Assembly: GCA_964520325.1 (NCBI GenBank)
Contig: CAZFOB010000021.1
Coordinates: 1 to 56,575, forward strand
Source: CAZFOB01 sp964520325
GTDB lineage: Bacteria; Actinomycetota; JAICYB01
Direction: 5' to 3'
DNA length: 56,575 nt
The position numbers were made by a program, and so were the translations under genes. The notes below the pieces were generated by a model. That model saw only the letters and a list, made by a program, of their open reading frames with translations, searched no databases and was not told where the DNA came from. The first letter of the stretch is position 1. Each line of letters begins with the position of its first letter. This document shows positions 23,113 to 32,027 of the stretch, one piece after another.

Positions 23113-23874
23113 ATGACTCAGATAGCCAAGGTTCAGATAGAAGGGCGGCGGCCGGTGATCGAGGCGCTGCTGGCGCGCCGTCCGATCGATGAGATCCTCG
23201 TCGCGTCGGGTTCGAAGGCCGGCGGGGCCATCGCTGAGATCACGAAGCTTGCGGAGCAGCGGGGTGTGCGGATCCGCGAGATCCCGCGACGGGAGCTCGA
23301 AGAGCGCGCACAAACGCGCAACCCACAGGGAGTGATCGCGTCGGCGTCGAGCTTCAGGTACGCGAGCTTCGAGAGGATGCTCCCCCAGCACGAAGCCGCG
23401 CTCCTCGTCGCGCTCGACGGCGTGACCGACCCGCAGAACCTCGGCGCCGTCGCGCGGAGCGCCGAAGCCGCCGGGGCGCACGGACTGATCCTGCCGCTGC
23501 GGCGCAGCGCCGCGGTCACACCGGCTGCGGAGAAAGCCGCGGCCGGCGCGCTCGAGCACCTGCCCGTCGCGCAAGTGCCGAACCTTCCACAAGCACTCGA
23601 AGAGCTCAAGAAGCGAGGTGTCTGGATCGCGGCCCTCGACGCCGAGGCGTCCACGACGATCTACGGTCTGCCGGCCGAAGATCCCTTGTGTCTGGTGATC
23701 GGGAGCGAAGGCAAAGGCGTCTCCCGACTCGTGCTCGATCGTGCCGACCATCGCGTCGCGATCCCGATGGCAGGACGAGTGGGATCGCTCAACGCCGCCG
23801 CCGCCGGGGCGATCGCACTCTTCGACATCAGACGCAGACGCAACTCCGGGAGCACGGGGGACGCCCCGCCTTGA
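23113..23874 (+). CDS. rlmB: 23S rRNA (guanosine-2'-O-)-methyltransferase, TrmH family
   Basis: A 253-residue SpoU/TrmH methyltransferase. An N-terminal substrate-binding domain begins with QIEGRRPVIEAL (9-20), a pattern typical of RlmB. The SPOUT domain has motif 1 LDGVTDPQNLGAVARSAEAA, motif 2 in LCLVIGSEGKGVS and motif 3 in IPMAGRVGSLNAAAAGAI, together forming the knotted SAM site. It probably methylates 23S rRNA in the peptidyl-transferase region. ATG 23113 lies 19 nt after the cysS stop. The stop shares its last base with the next start (TGATG). Confidence 0.9.
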   Translation: MTQIAKVQIEGRRPVIEALLARRPIDEILVASGSKAGGAIAEITKLAEQRGVRIREIPRRELEERAQTRNPQGVIASASSFRYASFERMLPQHEAALLVALDGVTDPQNLGAVARSAEAAGAHGLILPLRRSAAVTPAAEKAAAGALEHLPVAQVPNLPQALEELKKRGVWIAALDAEASTTIYGLPAEDPLCLVIGSEGKGVSRLVLDRADHRVAIPMAGRVGSLNAAAAGAIALFDIRRRRNSGSTGDAPP

Positions 23875-24233
23875 TGGCCGACGACGATCGCGAGTTCGCG
23901 GACAAGATCGAAGCATCGAAGGACGTCGGCGTTCGCATCACGTGGGCCGACGGCCACGTCTCGCACTGGGATCTCGCGACGATCCGTGGCTCGTGCGGTT
24001 GCGCGACGTGCAACGAGCTGCGTGTCCAAAGCAAGCCCGTCTACCTGGCAAGCTCGGACCAGCTCGACGTTCTCGACGCCGAGCTCGTCGGGAGCTACGG
24101 CGTGACCTTCCACTGGTCGGACGATCACAGCACGGGCATCTATCGATGGGCGGATCTGCGCGAGGGATGTCCGTGCGACGAGTGCCGCACGAGCAGACGC
24201 GTCGACGGCCGCGCCAACCCGCTCGACCGTTAA
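23874..24233 (+). CDS. DUF971 (gamma-butyrobetaine hydroxylase-like N-terminal) domain protein
   Basis: A 119-residue protein matching the small DUF971 domain: ITWADGHVSHWDLATIRGSC, then VGSYGVTFHWSDDHSTGIYRW. It has Cys-rich clusters GSCGCATC near residue 40 and EGCPCDEC near 105, which could bind zinc or an Fe-S cluster. Related proteins are linked to Fe-S cluster handling, but the role here is unknown. The start overlaps the rlmB stop (TGATG), indicating coupled translation. It is the last gene of the cysS-rlmB run. Confidence 0.8.
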   Translation: MADDDREFADKIEASKDVGVRITWADGHVSHWDLATIRGSCGCATCNELRVQSKPVYLASSDQLDVLDAELVGSYGVTFHWSDDHSTGIYRWADLREGCPCDECRTSRRVDGRANPLDR

Positions 24234-24302
24234 AAGGAACTGCGCCGGGCCGGCGGGCGCAGGTAGGGTGGCCGAGCTTTATCGCCGGAGTGGAGTTTGT
24301 CG

Positions 24303-25166
24303 ATGACTGAACAACCTGAGCGGTGGTCGCTCGATCGTCTCCTCGGCCTTTTCGAGCTCGAGGAGATCGGCACTGATGTCTTCCGCGCTCCCAACCCCGC
24401 ACGTGGACCGTGGACGCGTGTGTTCGGCGGCCAGGTGGCCGCGCAGGCCGTGCGTGCGGCACTCAACACCGTCTCGGCCGAGCGTGCGATCCACTCGCTG
24501 CACGCGTACTTCATCCGTCCGGGACGTCCCGGAAGTGACATCGAGATGCACGTCGAGCGTCCGCGCGATGGACGTTCCTTCACATCGCGACGCGTGACGG
24601 CCGTGCAAGGCGAAGAAGTGATCTTCGACATGATCGCGTCGTTCCACGAGCACGAGGAGGGCCCAGAGTACCGCGCTCCCATCGCCGGCGACGTCCCACG
24701 ACCGGACGACGTCGAAGAGCCTCAGGGCATGTTCGGACGGATGCGCTCGATGATGCCGTTCGATATGCGCGAGATGGGGCCAACGGACCCCGTTGAGGGG
24801 ATCTACCGTTCCACTCGCCGCGCGTGGTTCAAGACTCTCGGGGACCTGCCGGACGATCCGGCGGTGCATGCATGCGTGCTCGCCTTTGCCTCGGACATGG
24901 GTGTGGTATCCGCGGCCCGCGTGCCGGTCGCCGGAGAAGCCGAATGGGAGCGGTTCATGGGGGCAAGTCTCGACCACGCCGTGTGGTTCCACCGTCCGAT
25001 CCGCGCCGACGAATGGATCCTCTTCGACCTCCGCACGATCTCGAGCTCAGGTGCGCGCGGGCTGGCGGCCGGCACGATGCACCAGATCGACGGGACGCTC
25101 GGTGTGTCGGTGGCGCAAGAGGCGTTGATCCGGCCGGTGACCGACGAACGACGGCCGACGCGTTAG
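24303..25166 (+). CDS. tesB: Acyl-CoA thioesterase II (TesB family)
   Basis: A 287-residue double hot-dog thioesterase that hydrolyses acyl-CoA to free acid and CoA. The first hot dog contains RVFGGQVAAQAVRAA and SLHAYFIRPG. The second contains SLDHAVWFHRPIRADEWILF and GARGLAAGTMHQIDG, the usual C-terminal catalytic segment with Asp/Gln/Thr contributions. ATG 24303 is chosen because GGAGTGGAG lies 8 nt upstream; a TTG at 24297 is also possible. It converges on the large cyclase gene and the two stop codons overlap by 4 nt (25163-25166), leaving no room for a separate terminator. Confidence 0.9.
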   Translation: MTEQPERWSLDRLLGLFELEEIGTDVFRAPNPARGPWTRVFGGQVAAQAVRAALNTVSAERAIHSLHAYFIRPGRPGSDIEMHVERPRDGRSFTSRRVTAVQGEEVIFDMIASFHEHEEGPEYRAPIAGDVPRPDDVEEPQGMFGRMRSMMPFDMREMGPTDPVEGIYRSTRRAWFKTLGDLPDDPAVHACVLAFASDMGVVSAARVPVAGEAEWERFMGASLDHAVWFHRPIRADEWILFDLRTISSSGARGLAAGTMHQIDGTLGVSVAQEALIRPVTDERRPTR

Positions 25167-28100
25167 GCCGTAGCGGCTTCGTCGGGTTCAACGTTGCGGA
25201 GGAAAGCCAGCGCGAGCTCCAACGCGCGCTCGAGCGACATCGCGCGGCCCACGCCGAGCGTCATGTCGAAGACCTCGTCGTTCAGGGTGAGTCGCAGACG
25301 TGTCTCGAGCTCAGCGCGGTCGTCGCCCGCCCACGAGCGCGCGACGCCGATCGACTGGAGGATGCCATCCGTCGCGCCCATCAGTGTGACGGCGCGCACG
25401 TCGTCGCTCGCAGCAGCGCACGCCACCGCGATCTGCTCGAGGCATTCGGCGAGCCCCGGCTTGTTGCCGAGCGGCTCGAGCAGGCCGAGTGCCTCGATGT
25501 ACAGCGCGCGGGACCGCTCGTCGTCGCCGGTCTGGAACGCGAGTTTCCCGAGCGTCGTGACCGACTCGGCCATGCCACGCGGATCGCCGAGGGTGCGACG
25601 GATCTCGAGCGCTTCGTCACAGCGCTCGATGGCGGCCGTGAGGTCTCCGCGGATGATCTCGATCTCGCCCAAGTTGTGCAGGCTCTGCGCCATCCCGCGC
25701 TGGTCGCCGATCTGACGTGAGATGCGCAGGCCCTCCGTGTAGTGCTCGGCCCCCTTGTCGTAGTTCTTCGCGAAGTACTCGATCGTGCCAAGGTTGGTGA
25801 GCGCACTCGCGACGCCGTAGCGATCGCCGATCTCACGCCGTACAGCCAGGCTCTCCTCGAAGTTCTCTCGCGCGAGGGCGTTGTCGCCTTGCTGCAACGC
25901 GACATTGCCGAGATTGTTCAGGACCGTTGCGATGGCGGGCTTGTGACCGAGGTCGCGCAGCCTCTGCAGGCTCTCTTCGTACCGGCCGCGTGCCAGTTCC
26001 AGGTCACCGCGGACGAACGCAACGGTGGCGAGCCCCTCGAGCGCCGACGCTACGCCGTTCGCATCGCCGCGCCTGCGTTCGAACTCCAGCGCCTGCTCGA
26101 ACCAGTTTTCGGCTTCTCCGTACTCGCCACGCAGCCAGGCGACCGTTCCGATGTTGCGGAGGACGGCACCGAGCTCGCCTTCGGCGTCGACGTCGCGCAG
26201 GATCGTGAGCGCTTCCATGAACAGCGCGTTCGCATTCTCGGGCTCGCCGAGCTGTCTTGAAACGAGACCCAGGCTGTTGAGCTGTGCGGCTATGCCCTGG
26301 AGGTTCCCGAGTGCGCGCTTGATCTCGAGGCTTGCCTCGAAATGCTCCCGTGCTTCCAAGCACAGGCCCTGTTCTTGCTCGGCTAGGCCGACGCCTGTGA
26401 GAGCGTTGCCGAGCGCCACGCGGTCGTCTAGGACACGAGCTGCCTCGGCACAGCGCTCGAAGAACGTCGCGGCCTCGCGGAAGGCGAAAGCGCTGTTGGC
26501 CTTATCGGCCGCGTGTTGCGAGTACTTGAGCGACGGTTCGTTGGCTGCCGCCGAGTGGAAGTGCAGTGAGAGAAGCTCGCTCATGCCGAACGGATCGTCG
26601 TACCGCGCTTCGATCGCTTCTCCAGTCCGGGCGTGGACCTCGCGCCGTTCCTTGTACGACAGTCCCTCGTAGGCGGTGTCGCGTACGAGCGACTGGGTGA
26701 ATCGCCACTCATCACCGCTGGTGTCGACGAACTCGGCAAGGCGCCCCCACGACGGGTCGCTTGGTCCGGGGAGGTCGTCGATCGCTTCACGGGCGATGTC
26801 CGGAAGGAACCGGCTTCCGATGACGGCCAGGTGACGAAGCACCTGACGTTCGCGCGGCAGAAGTGCGTCGATGCGCGCAGCCAGCACGGCCTCGAGCGAG
26901 TCGGGCAGTCGCTCCAGATCCTGGCCCTCCGAGACGGCTGCCGCCAGAGTGATGAGGAACATCGGATTGCCACGAGCGCGCTCCTGGAGCGTGGCGGTCT
27001 CTTTCGGAAGCAGGTGGAGCGTTGCTGCCGCACGCAAGAGCTCCGTCGCGTCATCGCCCCCGAGCTCGGAGAGATCGAGCACGGTCTCCGCCGGGCCGAT
27101 CGCGTCGCCCTCTGGACGACGTGCGGTGCAGAGCATCAGCTCGAGCCGGCCGATGTCGCCGGAGATGTGCCGGAGCAGCTCTGTGGATGCGGCATCCAGC
27201 CAGTGGGTGTCGTCCACGAACCACACGGCCGGGCCATCGAGGAGGACGGCGATCGCTTTGGTGACCACCTCGTGCAGCTTGGTGCGCCGGTCGTTCACCG
27301 ACAGGTGCTCGATCTCGGGTGTCGGCTGTGATGCCAGGCCGAGCGGGACGGCGAGCAGCGGCAGGTACGGACCGAGCTCGGGGGCCGAGGCCTCGATGCG
27401 TTGGTTCAGTTCGTCGAAGGGCCGTCCGGCGAAGAGATCGCCCAGCAACCGGCGGAACGGGAAGTACGCAGTCGATGCGGCATACCGGCCACACCGCTCC
27501 TGAGACACGGTGACGTCTCCGGCGAGCTCGATGAGCTCATGGACCAATCGGGTCTTCCCGATGCCGGGCTCACCGACGACCTCGACGTAGCAACCCTTGC
27601 CGGCGCGCAGCTCCGACAGGAATCTCGTGAGACGTTCGAGCTCCGTCTGCCGTCCGACGAACGGAAGGTCGGTGTCCGCGGTCTCCCGCGACCCGATGAT
27701 CGCGCCGACGCGGTGAGCGACGAGCGGCTCTGCCTTGCCTTTGGCGGCGAACGGCGGAAGCTCGGTCGTCTCGAAGAGCGTTTCGCTGCGATCGAGGACC
27801 CCCGCCGTCGAGAGGATCTCGCCGGCGTCTGCTTTCGCCATCACTCGGGCAGCTGTGTTGACGACGTCGCCGATGATCGCGAAGGTTCGTCTAAACGGCG
27901 GTCCGACGAATCCAGAGAACCCATGACCGCGGTTCACGCCGATTCGCAGATCGATCGGACTTGCGTAGTCGACGATGTCGCGCAGCGCGCGCAGGAGGCG
28001 CTCCTCGTCGTTCTCGAACGTGCGGACGGCGCCCGTCGCGCACACGATCTTCGGGCCGCCTTCGTAGATGTCGGTCGAGATGAAGGCGACGTCATGCGCC

Positions 28101-28975
28101 GCGAAAGACTGCTGCACCACGGTAACGAGGTCGTTGAGATGCAACGCCGCGGGCTCGGGCCCGATCTCGACGATCAGCTCATCGAAGCCGTCGAGGTGGA
28201 TGAATCCGACGGCCATCTGCCTGTGCTCCGCGAGCTGGACGCCGGTGGCAAGATGTGAGCGCAGCATCGCCGGGATGAAGGTCGCCGCCGCCGTTCCGCG
28301 GGGCCAGGGCCGGACGGCCGGGATGTCGCTCGCGAGATCGGGCGCTCGCAGGAGGATCGTGCTTCCGTTCGATGTCTCTCCGAGCAGCGGCCGATTCAAT
28401 CGTGCGGCGAGCTCGGAGCTCACGCGTACCTCACCTGCGTTGGCGCTGCTCTCGACGGCAACCGCCGTCGCGGCGTCGGGGCCACAGACGAAGAGAGCCT
28501 TGTGCGACAGCCCGACAAGGAACAGGTCGAAGACACCACTGTGTGCGCCGACGGTCATCTGCAGCCGCGCTTCGCCGGCGCTGGTCTTCACCAGGCCGAT
28601 CCGTCCGAGGGTCTCCTGCATCTCGAGGGCCGAGGTGGCCGCGCGCAACTCGTGTTGCGGCCCCCAGAACAGGATCAGAAGAGCATCGCCGCCGAACTTG
28701 AGCATCGAGCCGCCCCGCAGCCCGGCGACGGTGATCAGCTCAGTGAAGATCGCGTCGAGGTGGTCGGTGAGCTCCTCGGCTCCCACTTTGCCGAGGGCGC
28801 CCAGACGCTCGGACATGGCGGTGAAGCCGGAGAGGTCGGTGAAGACGAGGGTTCCGTCGATGGCGCGGTGCGCCGCATCCGGCGCGTCGGCCATCCACTC
28901 GGGGATCAGGCGTGGGACGAACGGAGTCAGATCGGCCGCCGGCGCCGAGGCGCCGGCGGCCGATCTATCCGTCAC
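25163..28975 (-). CDS. Tandem cyclase domains / AAA ATPase / TPR signalling protein
   Basis: A 1270-residue protein resembling soluble adenylyl cyclase architecture. The first class III cyclase domain has LVFTDLSGFTAMSERL and KFGGDALLILF. A second, divergent domain follows (VGFIHLDGFDELIVE, RRTFAIIGDVVNTAARVM). Next is an AAA ATPase with Walker A VGEPGIGKTRL and Walker B AVWFVDDTHWLD, then about ten TPR motifs (repeated LGNVALQQGDNALARENFEE type). It may make cAMP or act as a regulated scaffold; the first Asp pair is present. GTG 28975 is chosen as the start because it forms a GTGA overlap with the RTX-like gene; 29008 would add 11 residues. There is no DNA-binding domain. Confidence 0.85.
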   Translation of the reverse strand: MTDRSAAGASAPAADLTPFVPRLIPEWMADAPDAAHRAIDGTLVFTDLSGFTAMSERLGALGKVGAEELTDHLDAIFTELITVAGLRGGSMLKFGGDALLILFWGPQHELRAATSALEMQETLGRIGLVKTSAGEARLQMTVGAHSGVFDLFLVGLSHKALFVCGPDAATAVAVESSANAGEVRVSSELAARLNRPLLGETSNGSTILLRAPDLASDIPAVRPWPRGTAAATFIPAMLRSHLATGVQLAEHRQMAVGFIHLDGFDELIVEIGPEPAALHLNDLVTVVQQSFAAHDVAFISTDIYEGGPKIVCATGAVRTFENDEERLLRALRDIVDYASPIDLRIGVNRGHGFSGFVGPPFRRTFAIIGDVVNTAARVMAKADAGEILSTAGVLDRSETLFETTELPPFAAKGKAEPLVAHRVGAIIGSRETADTDLPFVGRQTELERLTRFLSELRAGKGCYVEVVGEPGIGKTRLVHELIELAGDVTVSQERCGRYAASTAYFPFRRLLGDLFAGRPFDELNQRIEASAPELGPYLPLLAVPLGLASQPTPEIEHLSVNDRRTKLHEVVTKAIAVLLDGPAVWFVDDTHWLDAASTELLRHISGDIGRLELMLCTARRPEGDAIGPAETVLDLSELGGDDATELLRAAATLHLLPKETATLQERARGNPMFLITLAAAVSEGQDLERLPDSLEAVLAARIDALLPRERQVLRHLAVIGSRFLPDIAREAIDDLPGPSDPSWGRLAEFVDTSGDEWRFTQSLVRDTAYEGLSYKERREVHARTGEAIEARYDDPFGMSELLSLHFHSAAANEPSLKYSQHAADKANSAFAFREAATFFERCAEAARVLDDRVALGNALTGVGLAEQEQGLCLEAREHFEASLEIKRALGNLQGIAAQLNSLGLVSRQLGEPENANALFMEALTILRDVDAEGELGAVLRNIGTVAWLRGEYGEAENWFEQALEFERRRGDANGVASALEGLATVAFVRGDLELARGRYEESLQRLRDLGHKPAIATVLNNLGNVALQQGDNALARENFEESLAVRREIGDRYGVASALTNLGTIEYFAKNYDKGAEHYTEGLRISRQIGDQRGMAQSLHNLGEIEIIRGDLTAAIERCDEALEIRRTLGDPRGMAESVTTLGKLAFQTGDDERSRALYIEALGLLEPLGNKPGLAECLEQIAVACAAASDDVRAVTLMGATDGILQSIGVARSWAGDDRAELETRLRLTLNDEVFDMTLGVGRAMSLERALELALAFLRNVEPDEAATA

Positions 28976-31872
28976 GACTCGCAGTTCGTCTTGGTCTCCC
29001 CGATGCATGAGTCCGGCCCCTCGCCACCGTCGAGCGTGTCGTTGCCCGCCCCGCCGTCGAGCGTGTCGGGACCATTCTCGCCGAACAGGCTGTCGTCGCC
29101 ATCGTCGCCGTACACGATGTCGGCACCGTTGCTGCCGCCGTGGAGCTGGTCGTTGCCGGCCCCTCCATGGATGGTGTCCTGGGCGTTCTCGCCGTCGATG
29201 AAGTCGTCACCGTCGCCGCCGAAGACCTCGTCGTTGTTGTTGCCACCGAGGATCCGGTCATTGCCGGCGTCGCCGTAGAGGGAATCGTTGCCGTTGTTGC
29301 CCTCGATCAGGTCGTCACCGTCGCTGCCGTGCAGGCTGTCGTTCGCGTCTCCGCCGACGAGGTGGTCGTTTTGGTGACTGCCGACAACCTGCTCGCAGTT
29401 GGAGAACGAATCGTTGCCGTAGCCGGTAGCCGTGCCGGATCCGGGTGTGTCCGACATGGTGACTGTGACCGGGTTCGGCGAGTCCTCCCACGAAACGACG
29501 TCGGCCGTGCCGGTGCCGCAGTCGATGACGTCGTTGCCGCCACCGCCGCGGATCGTGTCATTGCCGCCAGCGCCGTTGAGGGTGTCGTCGCCACCACCAC
29601 CCTGGAGGACGTTGTCATTGTCGTCGGCAACCACGTTGATCTGGGCGCCGGACGCTCCGTTGTCGATGTCTTCGCCGTCGAAGTAGTCCGGGACGCTGCC
29701 GTCGGCCGTCACCGTGTTGGCCGGCATGTTCACGTCGATGGCCGCCGCAGTCATCGACGACGTGTTGAGCTTGTCGACGCCTTCGCCCATGAGGAATCGG
29801 CTGCCGTTGGTCACAGGACCCGACAGCTGCACCTCATCGTTGTCGGCCAGCCCTTCGAAGATCGTCTCGACCGTCGGGTCGCTGACGAGGATGTCCGCCC
29901 CACCCGACCCGATGAGGCGGTTGAAGTGCGCCATCGCGTCGAACTGCGGTGAGCCGAAGACCTTCCCGGCGAGCTGGTTGATGGTCACGCCGGGCGAGTT
30001 GTGCTCGGTCTGCTCGTAGGACAGGGTGTTGTTGCCCGGACCGCCGTCCCACGAGTCGGACTTGCCGTTCTCGTCCGGTGCATCTTTGCCGGGCTTGGCC
30101 ACGCCAGCGATGACGGTATCGTCGCCCTCGCCCATGCTGCAGCTGTTGCGCTCGCCGTCCTGGTCCACGCACGTGTCGTCGCCCCCCGAGCCCTCGGCGT
30201 TCTCAACGCCTGGGATCTCGTCGTACTCGGGCGAGCCGTTCACCTTGTTGGTGAGGAAGTTGATCGACACGCCGGGCGAGTTGTGCTCGGTGTTCTCGTA
30301 GCTGACCGTGTCGTTGCCCGGACCGCCGTCCCACGTGTCGGACTTGCCGTTCTCGTCCGGTGCATCGTTGACGGGCTTGGCCACACCGGCCTCGAAGCGG
30401 TCGTCGCCCTCGCCGCCGCGGCAGACATTGCGCTCGCCGTCGGCGTCCGTGCACGTGTCGTCGCCGGTCGATCCATCGGCGTTCTCGATGCCGGGGATCG
30501 TGTCGTACTCCGGCGAGCCGTTCACCTTGTTGGTGAGGAAGTTGATGCTGACGCCGGGCGAGTTGTGCTCGGTGTTCTCGTAGCTGACCGTGTCGTTGCC
30601 GGCGCCGCCGTCGAAGTTGTCGGAGTGACCGTTGGCGTCCGGCGCGTCGTTGCCTGGCTTCTTGGCACCGGCCTGGACGAAGTCGTCGCCGTCACCCATG
30701 CGCAGGTCGTTGCGCTGGCCGTCCTCGTCGATGGCCGTGTCGTCGCCACCCGATCCGATGAAGTTCTCGTTGTCGTTCTCGTCGTACTCGTCCGAGCCGG
30801 TGACCTTGTTCCTCGGCAGGTCGAAGGTCAGGCCCGGCGAGTTGTGCGGAGCGTTGATGTATTCGCTGGTGTCGGTGCCCCCCTGGCCGAGGATCCTGTC
30901 TGACAGGTTGGTCAGCGGGTCGGGGTCGTCACCACTCGGACGCAGCGCGTTCGAGTGGAACAAGTCGTTCCCGTCACCGAGCGTGAACGTGTTGCGCTGC
31001 GGTGTCGCCGGGTCCCAGACCTCGTCCGCGCCCGAACCGGTCGTCACGTTCTGGACGTTCGACAGCGCGTCGGTCCCGTGGCCGGTCGCAGTGCCGGCGT
31101 CCAGGTTGACCTTCACACCCGAGGTGTTATCGCTGTAGTCGACGGTATTGATGCCTTCGCCACCGTTGACGATGTCGTTGTCGACACCCGGTTGAAGCGT
31201 GTCGCCGGCGCTTCCGCCGGTGAGATTGTCGTCCCCGGTACCGCCGGTGAGCGTAAGCGGGGTGGTGGACGCGGTACCGGATCCCAGACCGCCCTGGCCG
31301 GTGATGATGTCGTCGCCAGCGCGACCGTCCACGACGACGCTCTCGACGTTGAGCGACTTGATGTCGTCGCCGTCGTTGTCGAAGTTGACGTTGATCCCGG
31401 TCGAGCCGACGTTGACCTTGTCGGCCGCGGAGCCACCGACGAGCGTCACCGAGTCGTCGGCGTCACCGAGGTCGACGTCGAACTCGATCTCAGAGGTGCC
31501 CGTCGTCTCCGGGGTCAAGCCGGGGACGAAGCCGCCGTTGGTCTGGTCGATGATGAGCTGGTGGATGCCGCCGGTTGCGCGGACGCTGACCGTGTCGACC
31601 GTCGCCAAGGTCCCGCAGGGCGTACCGTTCACGCGGATCGGCGCGCCCAGCAGTCCCGCATCGCGAGAGATCGTAATCGTCCCCGGTCCGGTCGCCGTGA
31701 CCTCGATGCCGACGTTGCTGATCACAACACAGGTCGTGGTGCTCTTGACCGAGGGCATGACCAGCATCGCTGCCCCCGCCAGGCCGGCCACGACCAACGG
31801 CGCTACTTTGAAGATCCGACCAACGCGAACATGCGTCTTCGTGCCGCCCGACCGTATGCGTCCCACTCCCAC
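28972..31872 (-). CDS. Exported RTX-like calcium-binding repeat protein
   Basis: A 966-residue protein. A basic start (MGVGRIRSGG) leads to a hydrophobic signal-like segment (about 22-42, VAPLVVAGLAGAAMLVMPSV). Residues about 130-310 have scattered GGxGDD turns, 310-685 contain four 94-residue repeats, and 780-960 are a dense array of nonapeptide turns of the GGDGDDFIDG type, which bind Ca2+ in a parallel beta-roll. It is probably cell-surface or secreted. The start is GTG 31872, or GTG 31866, which stands at better distance from GGAGGG. It is the first gene of a two-gene operon, its stop overlapping the start of the cyclase protein. There is no type I secretion gene beside it. Confidence 0.8.
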   Translation of the reverse strand: MGVGRIRSGGTKTHVRVGRIFKVAPLVVAGLAGAAMLVMPSVKSTTTCVVISNVGIEVTATGPGTITISRDAGLLGAPIRVNGTPCGTLATVDTVSVRATGGIHQLIIDQTNGGFVPGLTPETTGTSEIEFDVDLGDADDSVTLVGGSAADKVNVGSTGINVNFDNDGDDIKSLNVESVVVDGRAGDDIITGQGGLGSGTASTTPLTLTGGTGDDNLTGGSAGDTLQPGVDNDIVNGGEGINTVDYSDNTSGVKVNLDAGTATGHGTDALSNVQNVTTGSGADEVWDPATPQRNTFTLGDGNDLFHSNALRPSGDDPDPLTNLSDRILGQGGTDTSEYINAPHNSPGLTFDLPRNKVTGSDEYDENDNENFIGSGGDDTAIDEDGQRNDLRMGDGDDFVQAGAKKPGNDAPDANGHSDNFDGGAGNDTVSYENTEHNSPGVSINFLTNKVNGSPEYDTIPGIENADGSTGDDTCTDADGERNVCRGGEGDDRFEAGVAKPVNDAPDENGKSDTWDGGPGNDTVSYENTEHNSPGVSINFLTNKVNGSPEYDEIPGVENAEGSGGDDTCVDQDGERNSCSMGEGDDTVIAGVAKPGKDAPDENGKSDSWDGGPGNNTLSYEQTEHNSPGVTINQLAGKVFGSPQFDAMAHFNRLIGSGGADILVSDPTVETIFEGLADNDEVQLSGPVTNGSRFLMGEGVDKLNTSSMTAAAIDVNMPANTVTADGSVPDYFDGEDIDNGASGAQINVVADDNDNVLQGGGGDDTLNGAGGNDTIRGGGGNDVIDCGTGTADVVSWEDSPNPVTVTMSDTPGSGTATGYGNDSFSNCEQVVGSHQNDHLVGGDANDSLHGSDGDDLIEGNNGNDSLYGDAGNDRILGGNNNDEVFGGDGDDFIDGENAQDTIHGGAGNDQLHGGSNGADIVYGDDGDDSLFGENGPDTLDGGAGNDTLDGGEGPDSCIGETKTNCES
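29818..30945 (-). repeat. Four tandem 282-bp repeats inside the RTX-like gene
   Basis: The period is exactly 282 bp: CATC/CGTC landmarks fall at 30081, 30363 and 30645. Each unit encodes about 94 residues with PGNDAPDENGKSD, GGPGNDTVSYENTEHNSPGV and a GDD-ERN segment. The two central units are nearly identical; the outer two have diverged. Internal duplication by unequal crossing-over is the likely origin. Confidence 0.85.
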
Positions 31873-32027
31873 CCTCCAGATTCCTCGGCTTATGAGCTAT
31901 CTATATCCGAGGCGGCCATCCCTGTCCGCGTACGAATGCACAGATAGACCCCCAGATTCATGTCCCCTGCCGGGCTTGAGTCTAGCCTGCTTGGCGGTCG
32001 GCGGTAGTCCTGAGGCAGGATCGGTGG

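Noticed and set aside
29818..30945. Repeats of the RTX-like gene as a CRISPR-like array
   Set aside because: The units are 282 bp, coding in one frame, without short repeats separated by unique spacers.
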